This document shows positions 7,907 to 14,713 of a DNA stretch of 22,623 nucleotides, in pieces. The stretch is from a bacterium (GTDB lineage Bacteria; Cyanobacteriota; Vampirovibrionia; Gastranaerophilales; Gastranaerophilaceae). The translations under genes were made by a program, and so were the position numbers. The notes under the pieces were generated by a model. It did not search any database and was not told where the DNA came from. It was given only the letters and a program-made list of their open reading frames with translations. Each line of letters starts with the position of its first letter. Position 1 is the first letter of the stretch. The stretch spans positions 1-22,623 of the forward strand of contig JAFSWA010000092.1 of assembly GCA_017444705.1 (NCBI GenBank), read 5' to 3'.

Positions 7907-7935
7907 ATTATACATGATTTTAGCTCATTTTTCAA
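7907..7935 (-). promoter_or_regulatory. Strong promoter of the prepilin-like gene with flanking inverted repeat
   Basis: On the minus strand TTGAAA (7935-7930), 17 bases, then TATAAT (7912-7907) preceded by TG: close to the sigma-70 consensus. A 9-bp inverted repeat, AAAAATGAG (7889-7897) and CTCATTTTT (7924-7932), brackets the -10 and overlaps the -35. It could be an operator for the divergent XRE regulator. Confidence 0.7.
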
Positions 7936-8002
7936 GTGTTTAATGATATGAATTTTATTCAAATTAAATTTATTTACCTATAACATATAAATGAGGTTTA
8001 AA

Positions 8003-8317
8003 ATGAATAATAAACAAATGTTAGGACTTCGGTTAAGAGAACTTAGAAAAAGAAAAGGCATTAATCAGGATAAATTAGCTGAATTGATTGATGTTGACCC
8101 GACAACTATAAGTAATATTGAAAACGGCAAAAACTACCCGTCATTAATTAATCTTGAAAATATACTAAAAGCCCTGAACAGCAATTTTATTGAAGCATTT
8201 GATTTTGAACACAAAAATGATACAATTGATTTACTGTTTCAAATTAATGAAAAATTAAAAAACAATCCCGACAAAATTGAAGATTTTTATAAAATAGTTA
8301 TTGCTTTAACAAAGTAA
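8003..8317 (+). CDS. XRE-family helix-turn-helix transcriptional regulator
   Basis: A 104-residue protein whose first 60 residues form a Cro/CI-type helix-turn-helix: GLRLRELRKRKGINQDKLAE, then VDPTTISNIENGKNYPS, then LENILKALN. The C-terminal 40 residues look helical and may dimerise. The start is the ATG at 8003 because GAGG lies at 7993-7996, six to seven bases ahead; an ATG at 7991 would place this ribosome binding site inside the gene. TTCAAA and TAACAT, 17 bases apart, could be its promoter. It diverges from the prepilin-like gene, whose promoter carries an inverted repeat, so control of that gene and itself is a reasonable guess. Its last 20 bases overlap the 3' end of coaX on the other strand. 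Target and ligand are unknown. Confidence 0.85.
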   Translation: MNNKQMLGLRLRELRKRKGINQDKLAELIDVDPTTISNIENGKNYPSLINLENILKALNSNFIEAFDFEHKNDTIDLLFQINEKLKNNPDKIEDFYKIVIALTK

Positions 8318-9074
8318 GTTTATTATAAATCACATTAAGCCCTTTGAGAGTTAAATCTTCATCAATATAGTCAAATTTTGGAGTTATATATTTTTCAACT
8401 AAATATGCATAACCTCCTGTTGCAATAATAACGGGTTTTTGTTTAAGCTCTTTTTCGCATTCTTTAAGTAACCCTGAAATCATGCAGGCATGCCCTCTGA
8501 CTATTCCTGACAAAATCGCTTCCTGTGTAGTTGTTCCTATAACCTGTTTTGGAGCTTCAATATCTAAAAGCGGTAGTTTTGATGTAAATTTTGAAAGTGC
8601 CTGTGCTTGAATTTTCATACCCGGGGTGATTATTCCTCCCACAAATTCATTTTTTTCATTAATAATATCAAAGGTTGTCGCTGTACCAAAATCGATAACT
8701 ATTGCAGGAGTTTTATAAAAATTGACGGCAGCAACCGCATTAACAATTCTGTCCGCTCCGACTTCCGATTTGTTGTCGATAGCTATTTTTACTCCCGTAT
8801 CAATTTTGTACGAAAAATTTATCGGTTCAACATTGAGATATTTTTTGATTGCCGATAAATAAATATCAGTTAGAGTAGTAACAACGCTTGAAATAATTGC
8901 ACCCTCTATTTGTATATTGGGATTAAACTGTTTCATAAGTTCAGATAACAATATTCCGTACTCATCTGCGGAACGCTTGCTATCCGTAGTCAGACGCCAA
9001 GTTTTGACCTTCTTATCTTTATTAAAAAGCCCGACTGTTATACTTGTATTTCCGATATCCGATATTAAAATCAT
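8298..9074 (-). CDS. coaX: Type III pantothenate kinase
   Basis: CoaX phosphorylates pantothenate, the first step of coenzyme A synthesis, in the cytosol. Length (258 residues) and motifs fit the ASKHA-fold family: phosphate-1 loop ISDIGNTSITVGLF at the N-terminus, SADEYG, the substrate-site segment EVGADRIVNAVAA, phosphate-2 DFGTATTFDI, GGIITPGM, and the ATGGYA adenosine motif. Type III kinases need a monovalent cation and are not inhibited by CoA (family knowledge). The ATG at 9074 begins directly with the first motif. It is divergent from the secreted NTF2-like gene (57 bp apart), and its last 20 bases overlap the XRE gene tail to tail. No terminator is visible between those two. Confidence 0.95.
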   Translation of the reverse strand: MILISDIGNTSITVGLFNKDKKVKTWRLTTDSKRSADEYGILLSELMKQFNPNIQIEGAIISSVVTTLTDIYLSAIKKYLNVEPINFSYKIDTGVKIAIDNKSEVGADRIVNAVAAVNFYKTPAIVIDFGTATTFDIINEKNEFVGGIITPGMKIQAQALSKFTSKLPLLDIEAPKQVIGTTTQEAILSGIVRGHACMISGLLKECEKELKQKPVIIATGGYAYLVEKYITPKFDYIDEDLTLKGLNVIYNKLTLLKQ

Positions 9075-9131
9075 AATTTAATGATAGCAAAAATATAATA
9101 TTTAAGGTATTATTATTTTGAGGAAGTTATT

Positions 9132-10031
9132 ATGAAAAAAATTTGTTTAAGTATTATTTTAATGTTTATTGTAGCTGTACCGAAAGTTCAGGCGGTCGAT
9201 ATTCAAACTGTTTTATCTCATATTGGGTTTAATTTATCGTCGCAAAAAGATGACAAGGCTGAAATAACAAAAGTTCTTGACAGACAGCAAAGTTATGCAA
9301 ATAAGAAAAATTTTGCAAAGCTGAAAACTCTATACACAAGCACTTATGTCAACACTGACGGTATTGACATGGACAGCTACATTGACTCACTTGAAAAAAC
9401 AGGTGATATTCACGGGAAGCTAAAATATAAAACAATAATAAACAATATTGTCGTTAACGGAGATTATGCGACAGTTGAAGCTGTTGATATTGCCGAGGGT
9501 GTTACAAAAGATTCTTATGACGTTATTCCGGGGAAAGGGGTTCTTTATTCCGAGGCAAAGGCGGTTTATTATTTCAAAAAAGAAAGCGGCGAGTGGAAAA
9601 TTGATTCAGAGATGGCTTTAAATGAAAAATCATATTTGAAATACGGCTCGGCAAAAGAAATTGAAATAAAAATAGATGCACCTGAGGCAATAAAGGCAAA
9701 TACAGAATATAATATAAAAGTTAGTGCGAATTTGCCTGACGGCAGAGGAATAATAGCTTCAATTACAACCGAACCTATTCAATATCCGCATCAAAAAGCG
9801 GAAGAAATTTTTCGGGCAATGAAAAAAGACGGAGAACTTGAAAGAGTTGTTACCTCAAACTCAGACGGGAAAAATGAAGTTGCGTTTGCCTCTGTTGCTA
9901 TTGCAAAAGCTGTATTAAATCAAGAATCAAAACTTGATTTTGTAATTGACGGTGTTGCTTTTATATCATCAAGAGTGAACGTAATTCCAGTACCAATTAA
10001 GAAAGAGAGATTGAATGAGCAAGAAAAATGA
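9132..10031 (+). CDS. Secreted protein with an N-terminal NTF2-like domain
   Basis: A signal peptide is clear: KK, then a hydrophobic core, then VQA before the likely cleavage after residue 21. The cysteine is within the leader, so it is not a lipoprotein. Residues about 40-175 look like an NTF2/SnoaL-type fold: a helix with AEITKVLDRQQSYANKKNFAKLKTLYTSTYVN, a polar loop, then strands ending AVYYFKKESGEWKIDSEMAL. Residues about 175-290 are strand-rich and may be a second beta domain. Such domains bind small ligands or act as scaffolds; no catalytic residues can be assigned. GAGGAAG precedes the ATG. It is the first gene of a run in which the next start (lspA) lies inside its 3' end, 17 bases overlapping, suggesting translational coupling. 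A TATAAT at 9094-9099 could be its -10 but lacks a good -35. Confidence 0.7.
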   Translation: MKKICLSIILMFIVAVPKVQAVDIQTVLSHIGFNLSSQKDDKAEITKVLDRQQSYANKKNFAKLKTLYTSTYVNTDGIDMDSYIDSLEKTGDIHGKLKYKTIINNIVVNGDYATVEAVDIAEGVTKDSYDVIPGKGVLYSEAKAVYYFKKESGEWKIDSEMALNEKSYLKYGSAKEIEIKIDAPEAIKANTEYNIKVSANLPDGRGIIASITTEPIQYPHQKAEEIFRAMKKDGELERVVTSNSDGKNEVAFASVAIAKAVLNQESKLDFVIDGVAFISSRVNVIPVPIKKERLNEQEK

Positions 10032-10479
10032 TTACAACAAACACCTTTTTATCTATAACTTTGTTTTTCTTTTGGGATTGATTGTTATAGTAAATTTTGT
10101 ATGTAAATTTTTGGCAAATCATAATTTGCTTTTCAATAACCCTGTATTAAGACTTTCTTTCGTGCATAATTCTGGGGCGGCATTTAATCTTTTTGATTCA
10201 AAAATACCGTTTGTAATAGCGGTCGGAGTTTTAGCTCTGATTTATATAATTTACAGAGTTTATTTTTCTCAAAATGCACTTAATAAAGCTTCCGCTGTCG
10301 GTTTTGCAATGATGACTTCCGGCATAGTTTATAACATGTATGAAAGAATTTCTTTGGGCTTTGTTGTTGATTATTTTGATTTAAATTTTGTCAATTTCCC
10401 TGTATTTAATATGGCAGATGTGCTTATTACCTGCGGGGCTTTTGTTTTGATTTCTCAAATATTGGTTAAAAAATTATGA
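10015..10479 (+). CDS. lspA: Lipoprotein signal peptidase (signal peptidase II)
   Basis: LspA removes signal peptides from diacylglyceryl prolipoproteins in the inner membrane. Its 154 residues with four hydrophobic segments fit the family. Seen: FVHNSGAAFNLF (N52, G54, A55, A56), the C-terminal block YNMYERISLGFVVDYF with D119 as first catalytic aspartate, and FNMADVLI with N132 and D135 as second. Two usually conserved acidic residues are replaced: the Asp of the first-helix DxxxK motif is Asn27 (NFVCK), and the Asp of NLxDR is Glu110 (NMYER). The catalytic pair is intact, so activity is likely. The start overlaps the upstream gene by 17 bases, and its stop overlaps the next start as ATGA, indicating a coupled operon. 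Confidence 0.93.
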   Translation: MSKKNDYNKHLFIYNFVFLLGLIVIVNFVCKFLANHNLLFNNPVLRLSFVHNSGAAFNLFDSKIPFVIAVGVLALIYIIYRVYFSQNALNKASAVGFAMMTSGIVYNMYERISLGFVVDYFDLNFVNFPVFNMADVLITCGAFVLISQILVKKL

Positions 10480-11375
10480 TAACTCTTATATCCGATAAAT
10501 CAGATTTAAGGCTTGATGTATTTTTAAGCGAAATACTGACGGAATTTTCACGTTCAAAAAATCAACAGTTAATTAAAGACGGCTTTGTAAAAGTTAACGG
10601 TAAAAAGGGTAAGGCTTCATATATAGTACAAATCGGGGATAAAATAGAAGTGGAAATGCCTGAAATAAAAGAGATTGAACTTATACCGGAGCCCGTAAAA
10701 CTCGATATAAGATATGAGGATAATGATATTTTAGTCATAAATAAGCCCAAAAATATGCTGACTCACCCAACTGAACAGGAAACAGAGGGAACTTTGGTCA
10801 ATGCACTTTTATACAATTTTAAAACACTTTCAGATATTAACGGTAAAATGCGTCCCGGAATTGTTCACAGGCTTGACAGAGATACTTCCGGATTGATTTT
10901 TGTTGCAAAAACAAATAAAGGACATCTTTATCTTGAAAAACAGATTAAAGAAAAAACAGCTATTCGGGAGTACTATGCCGTAGTAAAAGGTTACATGAAA
11001 GAGCCTAACGGGGTAATAAATTTACCAATTGACAGAAATCCGAAAAATCCGACTAAAATGGCGGTTGTCGAAGGCGGAAAACCATCGGTAACAAAATATG
11101 AAACAATTGAAACTTTTAAAGGTTATTCCCTATTAAAGCTTACACTTTTGACCGGAAGAACCCATCAAATAAGGGTTCATTTGTCCCATTTAAAACACCC
11201 TATTGTAAATGACACTCTATATGGCGGAGAAAAACTTAAAATCAACACTACAAATCAGGTGCTTCAAGCATTCCATTTGAATTTTACAAATTTGCAAGGA
11301 AAAAATATTGATATTAAAATAGATTTTGATGAGGATTTGTCAAAAACAATTAAATATTTAAGGGGATTAAAATGA
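10476..11375 (+). CDS. RluA/RluD-family pseudouridine synthase with S4 domain
   Basis: This family converts uridine to pseudouridine in 23S rRNA or tRNA. Residues about 8-65 form an S4 RNA-binding domain (RLDVFLSEILTEFSRSKNQQLIKDGFVKVNGKK). The catalytic domain follows: DILVINKPKNMLTHPT, then RPGIVHRLDRDTSG with the catalytic Asp134, EYYAVVKG, LLTGRTHQIRVHLSHLKHPIVNDTLYGG and the terminal FHLNFTNLQG strand. At 299 residues it matches RluD-type enzymes with S4. The site it modifies cannot be read from sequence, so no symbol is given. It starts within the lspA stop (ATGA) and overlaps the next gene by four bases. Confidence 0.93.
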   Translation: MITLISDKSDLRLDVFLSEILTEFSRSKNQQLIKDGFVKVNGKKGKASYIVQIGDKIEVEMPEIKEIELIPEPVKLDIRYEDNDILVINKPKNMLTHPTEQETEGTLVNALLYNFKTLSDINGKMRPGIVHRLDRDTSGLIFVAKTNKGHLYLEKQIKEKTAIREYYAVVKGYMKEPNGVINLPIDRNPKNPTKMAVVEGGKPSVTKYETIETFKGYSLLKLTLLTGRTHQIRVHLSHLKHPIVNDTLYGGEKLKINTTNQVLQAFHLNFTNLQGKNIDIKIDFDEDLSKTIKYLRGLK

Positions 11376-11716
11376 GAAAAGTTATATTATGTGCAGCGAT
11401 TTTATTGTCGGTATTTTGGATTTATCTGCTGATAGTAAATTATTCTTATACGGGAGAAATTAATATTCCGTTTAAAGGGTTAATTTTAACAAAAATGTCA
11501 TGGATACTTCTTGGATTCGGTCTTTTAACAATGCTAATTGACGGGTTGTCTTTCATATGGTATTTAAAATCCAAAACAGAATTGAACAGAGATTACGAGT
11601 TTAAAATGAATAAAATGTCAGTTCAGTCGGATAATGATAAATCGCAAATCAGAATTTTGGAAAATAAAATTAAAACACTTGAAGCGGCTATTGAAAAACT
11701 TACAAAAAAGGACTAA
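11372..11716 (+). CDS. Small membrane protein with two TM helices and a C-terminal coiled coil
   Basis: A 114-residue protein with hydrophobic helices at about 3-25 and 39-65, a short loop between, and a charged helical tail (about 70-112) with heptad-like spacing ending KIKTLEAAIEKLTKKD. Two TM segments plus a cytoplasmic coiled coil is the plan of LapA/DUF1049-type proteins, but I see no diagnostic residue and do not assign the family. Its ATG overlaps the RluD-type stop (ATGA), and the lipoamide dehydrogenase gene starts seven bases later, so it is surely translated as part of the run. Function unknown. Confidence 0.65.
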   Translation: MRKVILCAAILLSVFWIYLLIVNYSYTGEINIPFKGLILTKMSWILLGFGLLTMLIDGLSFIWYLKSKTELNRDYEFKMNKMSVQSDNDKSQIRILENKIKTLEAAIEKLTKKD

Positions 11717-11722
11717 GAAAAA

Positions 11723-13060
11723 ATGTATGATGTCGGTATAATAGGTGCAGGACCTGCGGGATATACGCTCGCAATAAGATTGGCTCAAAAAGGGAAAAAG
11801 GTTATTCTGTTTGAAAATAAATATGTTGGAGGAACATGTTTGAATTTCGGTTGTATTCCTACAAAATCGATTTTACATTCCTGTTCTCTTTTTGATAAGT
11901 TCAAAACATGCGAAAAATTTGGCGTAACGGCAGAAAATATTTCTTTTGATTTTCAAAAAATATATGAACGAAAAAATACGGTTGTAGAAAAAATGCGAAA
12001 ATCACTTGAAAAACTAATTCTAAGTTATGACGTTGATATAATATATGAGGAAGCTTTTATTGAATCTTCCGAAAAAATAAAATGCAAAAGCGGTACCTAT
12101 GATTGCGAAAATATTGTAGTCGCAACGGGTTCTGAGCCGGCTGAAATTAAAACTTTAAAAAGAAACAACTTTGTTTTAAATTCAGATGATATTTTAGAAT
12201 TAACCGAATTGCCCAAAAGTATTGCAATAATAGGCTCAGGTGCAATAGGTATTGAATGGGCAAGAATTTTTTCTTCACTCGGTAGTCAGGTTTATCTTAT
12301 TGAAATGGCAGATAAACTTTTGCCGACGGCTGATTTTGAAGTATCACAAAGAATTGAGAGAATTTTAAAAAGGAACAAAGTTAAAATTTATACTTCAAAC
12401 TATGTCGAAAAAGTTGAGAATAATTCGGTTGTGTTAAAAAGCGGAGATAAAATACAAGCGGAAAAAATCCTCGTTGCGACAGGCAGAAAGGCAGTATTGC
12501 CGAAAAATAATAATAATAATACATTAGAAACAAGTGAAAAAGGTTCTGCAACTGTTGATGAAATTTATAAAAATAAAAGCGGTGTTTATGTAATAGGTGA
12601 TGCGTCCTCAAAAATTCAATTGGCACATAATGCAATTCATCAGGCACTTTACCTTGCGGAATATTTATGTGAGGGAAAAATTCCCCGAAATTATGTTATC
12701 CCGTCTGTAATATATGGTGAACCGGAAATTGCGTGGGCAGGAAAGACTGAACAGGAACTTGCGGGAACAAATTATAAAAAATTTTTATATCCGATTTCTG
12801 CACTCGGGAAAGCACAATCTGACGGGGAAATTGAGGGGTTTGTAAAATTATTGAGTGTTAATGATATTATTGCAGGAGTACATATTATTTCTCCTGAGGC
12901 TTCAAGTCTTATTTGTGAATTTATATTGCCGATTCAAAACAAATTAAAAATATCGGAACTCAAAGAAATTTGCCACGCTCACCCGACATATTCGGAAGGC
13001 TCGTTTGAATCGATTTTGGGGCTTTGCAGCGAACCTCTTACTGTAATGAAAGGGGTTTAA
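11723..13060 (+). CDS. lpdA: Dihydrolipoyl dehydrogenase (E3)
   Basis: E3 reoxidises dihydrolipoyl groups of 2-oxoacid dehydrogenase or glycine cleavage complexes with FAD and NAD+. Visible: the FAD loop GIIGAGPAGYTLA (5-17), the redox-active disulfide GGTCLNFGCIPTK (C39 and C44), the NAD loop IIGSGAIGIEWA, the second FAD site VYVIGDAS, and the interface HAHPTYSE with catalytic His420 and Glu425. The length (445) is slightly short for the family (about 460-475). A run of five Asn codons (AAT repeats near 12507-12521) sits in a loop. It is directly followed by lipA, which makes the lipoyl group this enzyme acts on. Other disulfide oxidoreductases such as mercuric reductase share the fold, but the context favours E3. 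Confidence 0.9.
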   Translation: MYDVGIIGAGPAGYTLAIRLAQKGKKVILFENKYVGGTCLNFGCIPTKSILHSCSLFDKFKTCEKFGVTAENISFDFQKIYERKNTVVEKMRKSLEKLILSYDVDIIYEEAFIESSEKIKCKSGTYDCENIVVATGSEPAEIKTLKRNNFVLNSDDILELTELPKSIAIIGSGAIGIEWARIFSSLGSQVYLIEMADKLLPTADFEVSQRIERILKRNKVKIYTSNYVEKVENNSVVLKSGDKIQAEKILVATGRKAVLPKNNNNNTLETSEKGSATVDEIYKNKSGVYVIGDASSKIQLAHNAIHQALYLAEYLCEGKIPRNYVIPSVIYGEPEIAWAGKTEQELAGTNYKKFLYPISALGKAQSDGEIEGFVKLLSVNDIIAGVHIISPEASSLICEFILPIQNKLKISELKEICHAHPTYSEGSFESILGLCSEPLTVMKGV

Positions 13061-13063
13061 AAT

Positions 13064-13924
13064 ATGCCGAAACATTTGCCTGATTACCTTAAACGAGGAA
13101 TAATAGATACGGATAAAACAAAGAAAGTCCGTAGAATTCTCAAAGAAAAATGCCTGAATACGGTTTGTGAAGAGGCTCGCTGTCCGAATAAGGCGGAGTG
13201 TTATTCAAAAGACACGGCAACTTTTATGATTATGGGTGATACATGCACAAGAAATTGCCGGTTTTGTAATATAAATACGGGAAAACCTAAACCTCTTGAC
13301 CCTGATGAACCGTTGCATGTTGCACAGGCTGTAAAAGAATTAGGGCTGAATTATGCAGTAATAACTTCCGTAACAAGAGATGACCTTGATGATGGCGGAG
13401 CCAAACATTTTGCAAAAACTATTACGGAAATCAAAAAATTGTCGCCCAAAACAAAAATTGAAGTTTTAATACCTGATTTCAAAGGATATTTAAAAGCCCT
13501 CGATATTGTTTTGGAGGCAAAACCCGATGTTTTGAATCATAATGTGGAAACAATCAGTAAATTGTATAAATCTGTTCGACCGCAGGCAATTTATGAGCGT
13601 TCGCTTAAAGTTTTGGAATATGCAAAAGAAAAAACTTTTACAAAAACAGGTATTATGGTTGGTTTAGGGGAAACAAATGAGGATTTAATTGAATTATTTA
13701 AAGATTTACGGGAGATAAATCTTGATATTTTAACTATCGGACAATATATCCGCCCGAGCAAAAATCATCTTGAAGTGGCAAAATACTACACTCCCGAAGA
13801 ATTTGAAGAATTGAAAATATTAGCACAAAAAGAAGGAATTAAAATTGTCATTTCTTCTCCTTTGGTAAGAAGCTCCTTTAAAGCATTTGAAGCTTATAAA
13901 ACAGCAGAAAACGTTATTATTTAG
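13064..13924 (+). CDS. lipA: Lipoyl synthase
   Basis: LipA is a radical SAM enzyme that inserts two sulfurs into octanoyl groups bound to lipoyl domains. The 286 residues fit the family. Auxiliary [4Fe-4S] cysteines C35, C40 and C46 (CEEARCPNKAEC) and radical-SAM cysteines C61, C65, C68 (CTRNCRFC) are all present. The C-terminal RSS motif (R269-S271, LVRSSFKA), whose serine ligates the auxiliary cluster, is present too. Further family blocks: VITSVTRDDLDDGGA, DVLNHNVETI, GIMVGLGET, LTIGQYIRPS. It starts three bases after the lpdA stop and ends the operon at a strong terminator. No lipB or lipoyl-domain gene is in view. Confidence 0.97.
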   Translation: MPKHLPDYLKRGIIDTDKTKKVRRILKEKCLNTVCEEARCPNKAECYSKDTATFMIMGDTCTRNCRFCNINTGKPKPLDPDEPLHVAQAVKELGLNYAVITSVTRDDLDDGGAKHFAKTITEIKKLSPKTKIEVLIPDFKGYLKALDIVLEAKPDVLNHNVETISKLYKSVRPQAIYERSLKVLEYAKEKTFTKTGIMVGLGETNEDLIELFKDLREINLDILTIGQYIRPSKNHLEVAKYYTPEEFEELKILAQKEGIKIVISSPLVRSSFKAFEAYKTAENVII

Positions 13925-13940
13925 ACTTTATAAAAAATAA

Positions 13941-13976
13941 AGTCCGCTGAGATATTCATCGGCGGACTGTTTTAAA
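13941..13976 (+). terminator. Intrinsic terminator after lipA
   Basis: AGTCCGCTGA (13941-13950) pairs with TCGGCGGACT (13959-13968), giving ten pairs with one G-T, and an 8-base loop. GTTTTAAAGTTT follows. It closes the 9132-13924 operon. Confidence 0.85.
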
Positions 13977-13997
13977 GTTTACGAGAAAAGGAGAAAT

Positions 13998-14111
13998 ATG
14001 GAAGTAGTTTTTTGCTTAGTTTGCAGAAAATCGCCGTTTAAGGTATTTTCCGCATCCTATGTCGGCAAAAGCATATTGCCTGATTTCTTTTTCTTTAATG
14101 ATTATTTTTAA
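13998..14111 (+). CDS. Possible small protein (37 codons), unknown
   Basis: In the 338-bp gap after lipA an ORF starts at ATG 13998 with AAAGGAG four to five bases upstream, one of the better ribosome binding sites in the window. It reads MEVVFCLVCRKSPFK and continues to a Phe-rich end (DFFFFNDYF). A CxxC pair (C6, C9) is its only motif. It begins 30 bases after the lipA terminator, and no promoter is obvious. It could be a real small protein, possibly metal binding, or chance. The rest of the gap (14112-14214) is AT-rich with no gene seen. Confidence 0.3.
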   Translation: MEVVFCLVCRKSPFKVFSASYVGKSILPDFFFFNDYF

Positions 14112-14214
14112 AAAGTCAATATTAAAAAACAAATTCTAAATTTTTTCGTTTTAAAATTATAATAAAAATTTGTTATATATCTACACATTTATAAAACATA
14201 CTTGTTGCTGATTT

Positions 14215-14256
14215 TTTTTGTTGTGTTACACTAAAACCATAAGTTTATAGAAGGAG
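14215..14256 (+). promoter_or_regulatory. Candidate promoter and ribosome binding site of the OmpH-like gene
   Basis: TTGCTG (14215-14220) and TACACT (14237-14242) are 16 bases apart. AAGGAG (14251-14256) lies six bases ahead of the ATG. The short leader leaves no room for further control elements. Confidence 0.55.
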
Positions 14257-14262
14257 TACAAA

Positions 14263-14709
14263 ATGAAAAAATTAAAATTAGCTGTTGTAGCGTTTTTGGC
14301 ATCACTTTTTATCGGAGCAAATGCTTTTGCTGATACGGTTGGAGTTTTGAATTACAAAAATGTATTGATGAGTTATAACTACGCAAAAGAAACAATTAAA
14401 TTGCTTGATAACAAAGAAACAGAATTACAGCAGTACATGCTTGATAAGGAAAAACAGTACAAAAATTTGGCAAATCCCGTCGAAAGAAAAAGTTTTGAAG
14501 AAAAAGTTCAAAGAGAATACAAGTCAAAAGTGGATGCACTTTCAAAAATGAGAGTACAAAAAGAAGAAGAAATTTTCAATAACATAATGGCGGTTGCAAA
14601 AAGAGTTGCAACTCAGAAGAAAATTGACGTTATAGTTGATTCTTCCGTTGTATTAACAGGCGGTATTGACATTACAAATGAAGTGGTTTCAGGATTAAAT
14701 AACAAGTAA
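14263..14709 (+). CDS. OmpH/Skp-family periplasmic protein
   Basis: Residues 1-23 are a signal peptide (KKLK, hydrophobic core, ANAFA). The mature part begins DTVGVLNYKNVLMSYNYAK, the short N-terminal strand and helix of OmpH/Skp. A long charged helix with coiled-coil character follows (about 40-115), then IDVIVDSSVVLTGGIDITNEVV, the usual C-terminal strand pattern. Skp proteins form trimers that hold unfolded outer-membrane proteins in the periplasm, which implies an outer membrane. The 148-residue length is normal. It has its own promoter, and pdp starts four bases after its stop. Confidence 0.87.
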   Translation: MKKLKLAVVAFLASLFIGANAFADTVGVLNYKNVLMSYNYAKETIKLLDNKETELQQYMLDKEKQYKNLANPVERKSFEEKVQREYKSKVDALSKMRVQKEEEIFNNIMAVAKRVATQKKIDVIVDSSVVLTGGIDITNEVVSGLNNK

Positions 14710-14713
14710 TTTA

